This document shows, piece after piece, positions 25,162-25,856 of a stretch of DNA of 25,856 nt. Below the pieces are notes generated by a model, which did no database searches, was not told where the DNA came from, and saw nothing but the letters and a program-made list of their open reading frames with translations. The position numbers and the translations under genes were made by a program. This DNA is from CAYXZP01 sp964469485. GTDB lineage: Bacteria; Desulfobacterota; Binatia; UBA1149; CAYXZP01. Location of the stretch: NCBI GenBank assembly GCA_964469485.1, contig CAYXZP010000026.1, forward strand, positions 1 through 25,856, in the 5' to 3' direction. Each line of letters opens with the position of its first letter. The first letter of the stretch is position 1.

Positions 25162-25856
25162 GGCGTGTCGCCCAAGTAGCCGAGCGAACGTAGTTTCTCG
25201 CGCAACTGGGGGTCTGTGTCGGGCTGAACCGGGTTCTTGACGGTCCCGGGACCCCATCCATAGATGGCCTCGAGTTCCCTTTCGCGGTCCGCCGAGCGTG
25301 CCTCGTAACCGTCGAGCAGGGGACGCAGGGCTAGGGCCTGCTCGTGACCGGGCCGGTACAGGTTCCGGCTCTCTGCAGGGTCGCTGTCGAGAGCGTAGAG
25401 TTCCCAGCGAGGCCCCGCCTTGCTCCGCACCCTGACCAACCGCCAGGGCCAGCGGGTCACGCCCAGGGAAGGCGGCATCCAGTCCTCCCGCTGGCCGCCA
25501 TAGGTCGTGAACACGGCACCGCGTGCCTCGGCGAAGATGTCCCTAACCTTCTGGCTCCGACCGGTGCGAAGATAGGCCGCCAGAGAGCGGCCGTCGAGCC
25601 CCTGCGGCACTGGCAGCCCCATAAGGTCTAACAGGGTCGGCATCAGGTCGGCCACGCTCATCGGGCCCTTCCTACGAACTCCCGTCGGCAGTATGCCCGG
25701 GGCGTGAAAAAGGATGGGCACACGTAGGACTTCGGCCACGACCTGTGCGCCGTGGCCGCGGCCTCCGTGTTCCCCGAACTCTTCACCGTGGTCGGAGGTT
25801 AGGACAATGATGGTGTCGCCGGGCACACGGGCCTCGATCGTCTCGATAAGGGTGGC
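25158..25856 (-). CDS. Sulfatase/alkaline-phosphatase superfamily protein (N-terminus outside the window)
   Basis: C-terminal 232 residues of a secreted alkaline-phosphatase-superfamily protein; the frame is open to the window end, so the start, any signal sequence and the nucleophile motif are not seen. The visible part begins near the metal-site motif LTSDHGEEFGEHGGRGHG, followed by VPILFHAPGILPTGVRRKGP, DLMPTLLDLMGL, LDGRSLAAYL, GPRWELYALDSDPAESRNLY and the terminal LREKLRSLGYLGDTP. It aligns along its full visible length with the lipoprotein at 18413-20260 and shares a 24-bp identical stretch with it at the DHGEEFGEHGG codons. Whether it is a true formylglycine sulfatase cannot be told without the N-terminal half. 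Its stop shares TTAA with the convergent RmlD-like gene. Confidence 0.85.
   Translation of the reverse strand, partial: ATLIETIEARVPGDTIIVLTSDHGEEFGEHGGRGHGAQVVAEVLRVPILFHAPGILPTGVRRKGPMSVADLMPTLLDLMGLPVPQGLDGRSLAAYLRTGRSQKVRDIFAEARGAVFTTYGGQREDWMPPSLGVTRWPWRLVRVRSKAGPRWELYALDSDPAESRNLYRPGHEQALALRPLLDGYEARSADRERELEAIYGWGPGTVKNPVQPDTDPQLREKLRSLGYLGDTP

Noticed and set aside
1..25856. Search by eye for tRNA, rRNA, CRISPR repeats, insertion sequences and factor-independent terminators
   Set aside because: No cloverleaf-like or repeat-spacer patterns, terminal inverted repeats or transposase motifs were seen, and intergenic gaps are too short for most of these. A dedicated covariance-model search was not possible here.

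Overview
The window is a GC-rich, almost completely coding bacterial sequence. It looks like a scaffolded metagenome or draft assembly, because it contains five runs of exactly ten N, each inside a gene. No marker gene fixes the taxonomy. Secreted alkaline-phosphatase/sulfatase-superfamily proteins ending in LR-S/A-LGY, a hydrophobic GT-C protein with an SDDW motif, and the FAD-oxidase type are reminiscent of Deltaproteobacteria-like lineages such as Myxococcota, Desulfobacterota or Binatota. This assignment is a low-confidence impression from memory. No tRNA, rRNA, CRISPR array, transposase, phage gene or attachment site was seen. No stretch above about 110 bp lacks a gene.

The content is a cell-envelope glycan locus in six blocks. 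Block 1 (plus, 2-7369) is a tightly coupled operon: a polyprenol-phosphate mannose synthase-like GT2, a GT4 glycosyltransferase, a large GT-C-like membrane protein with a helical C-terminus, a methyltransferase, a polysaccharide flippase, and a zinc-binding methyltransferase. Block 2 (minus, 8993-7344) is a second type of GT-C membrane protein, whose 3' end overlaps block 1. Block 3 (plus, 9103-13816) pairs a membrane-anchored sulfatase-superfamily protein with a 1063-residue paralogue of the block 1 GT-C protein that carries a long HEAT-like tail.

Block 4 (minus, 21365-13826) is a five-gene run in transcription order: acyltransferase-3, sulfatase-superfamily lipoprotein, SGNH hydrolase, multi-spanning spermidine-synthase-like protein, acyltransferase-3. 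Block 5 (plus, 21451-25161) joins a LarA-family nickel racemase, a FAD-linked hydroxyacid dehydrogenase and an RmlD-like sugar-nucleotide reductase with overlapping stop and start codons. Block 6 (minus, from the window end to 25158) is the C-terminal part of a third sulfatase-superfamily protein, a close paralogue of the block 4 lipoprotein.

A coherent reading, which is inference, is this. Block 1 makes polyprenyl-phosphate sugars and lipid-linked oligosaccharides and flips them across the membrane. The three GT-C proteins transfer lipid-linked sugars on the outer face. The acyltransferases, SGNH protein and phosphatase-superfamily proteins then decorate or trim the product. The most unusual items are the two HEAT-tailed GT-C paralogues, the sulfatase-like proteins with threonine where formylglycine would be expected, and the LarA/FAD-oxidase/RmlD operon with a possibly leaderless promoter.
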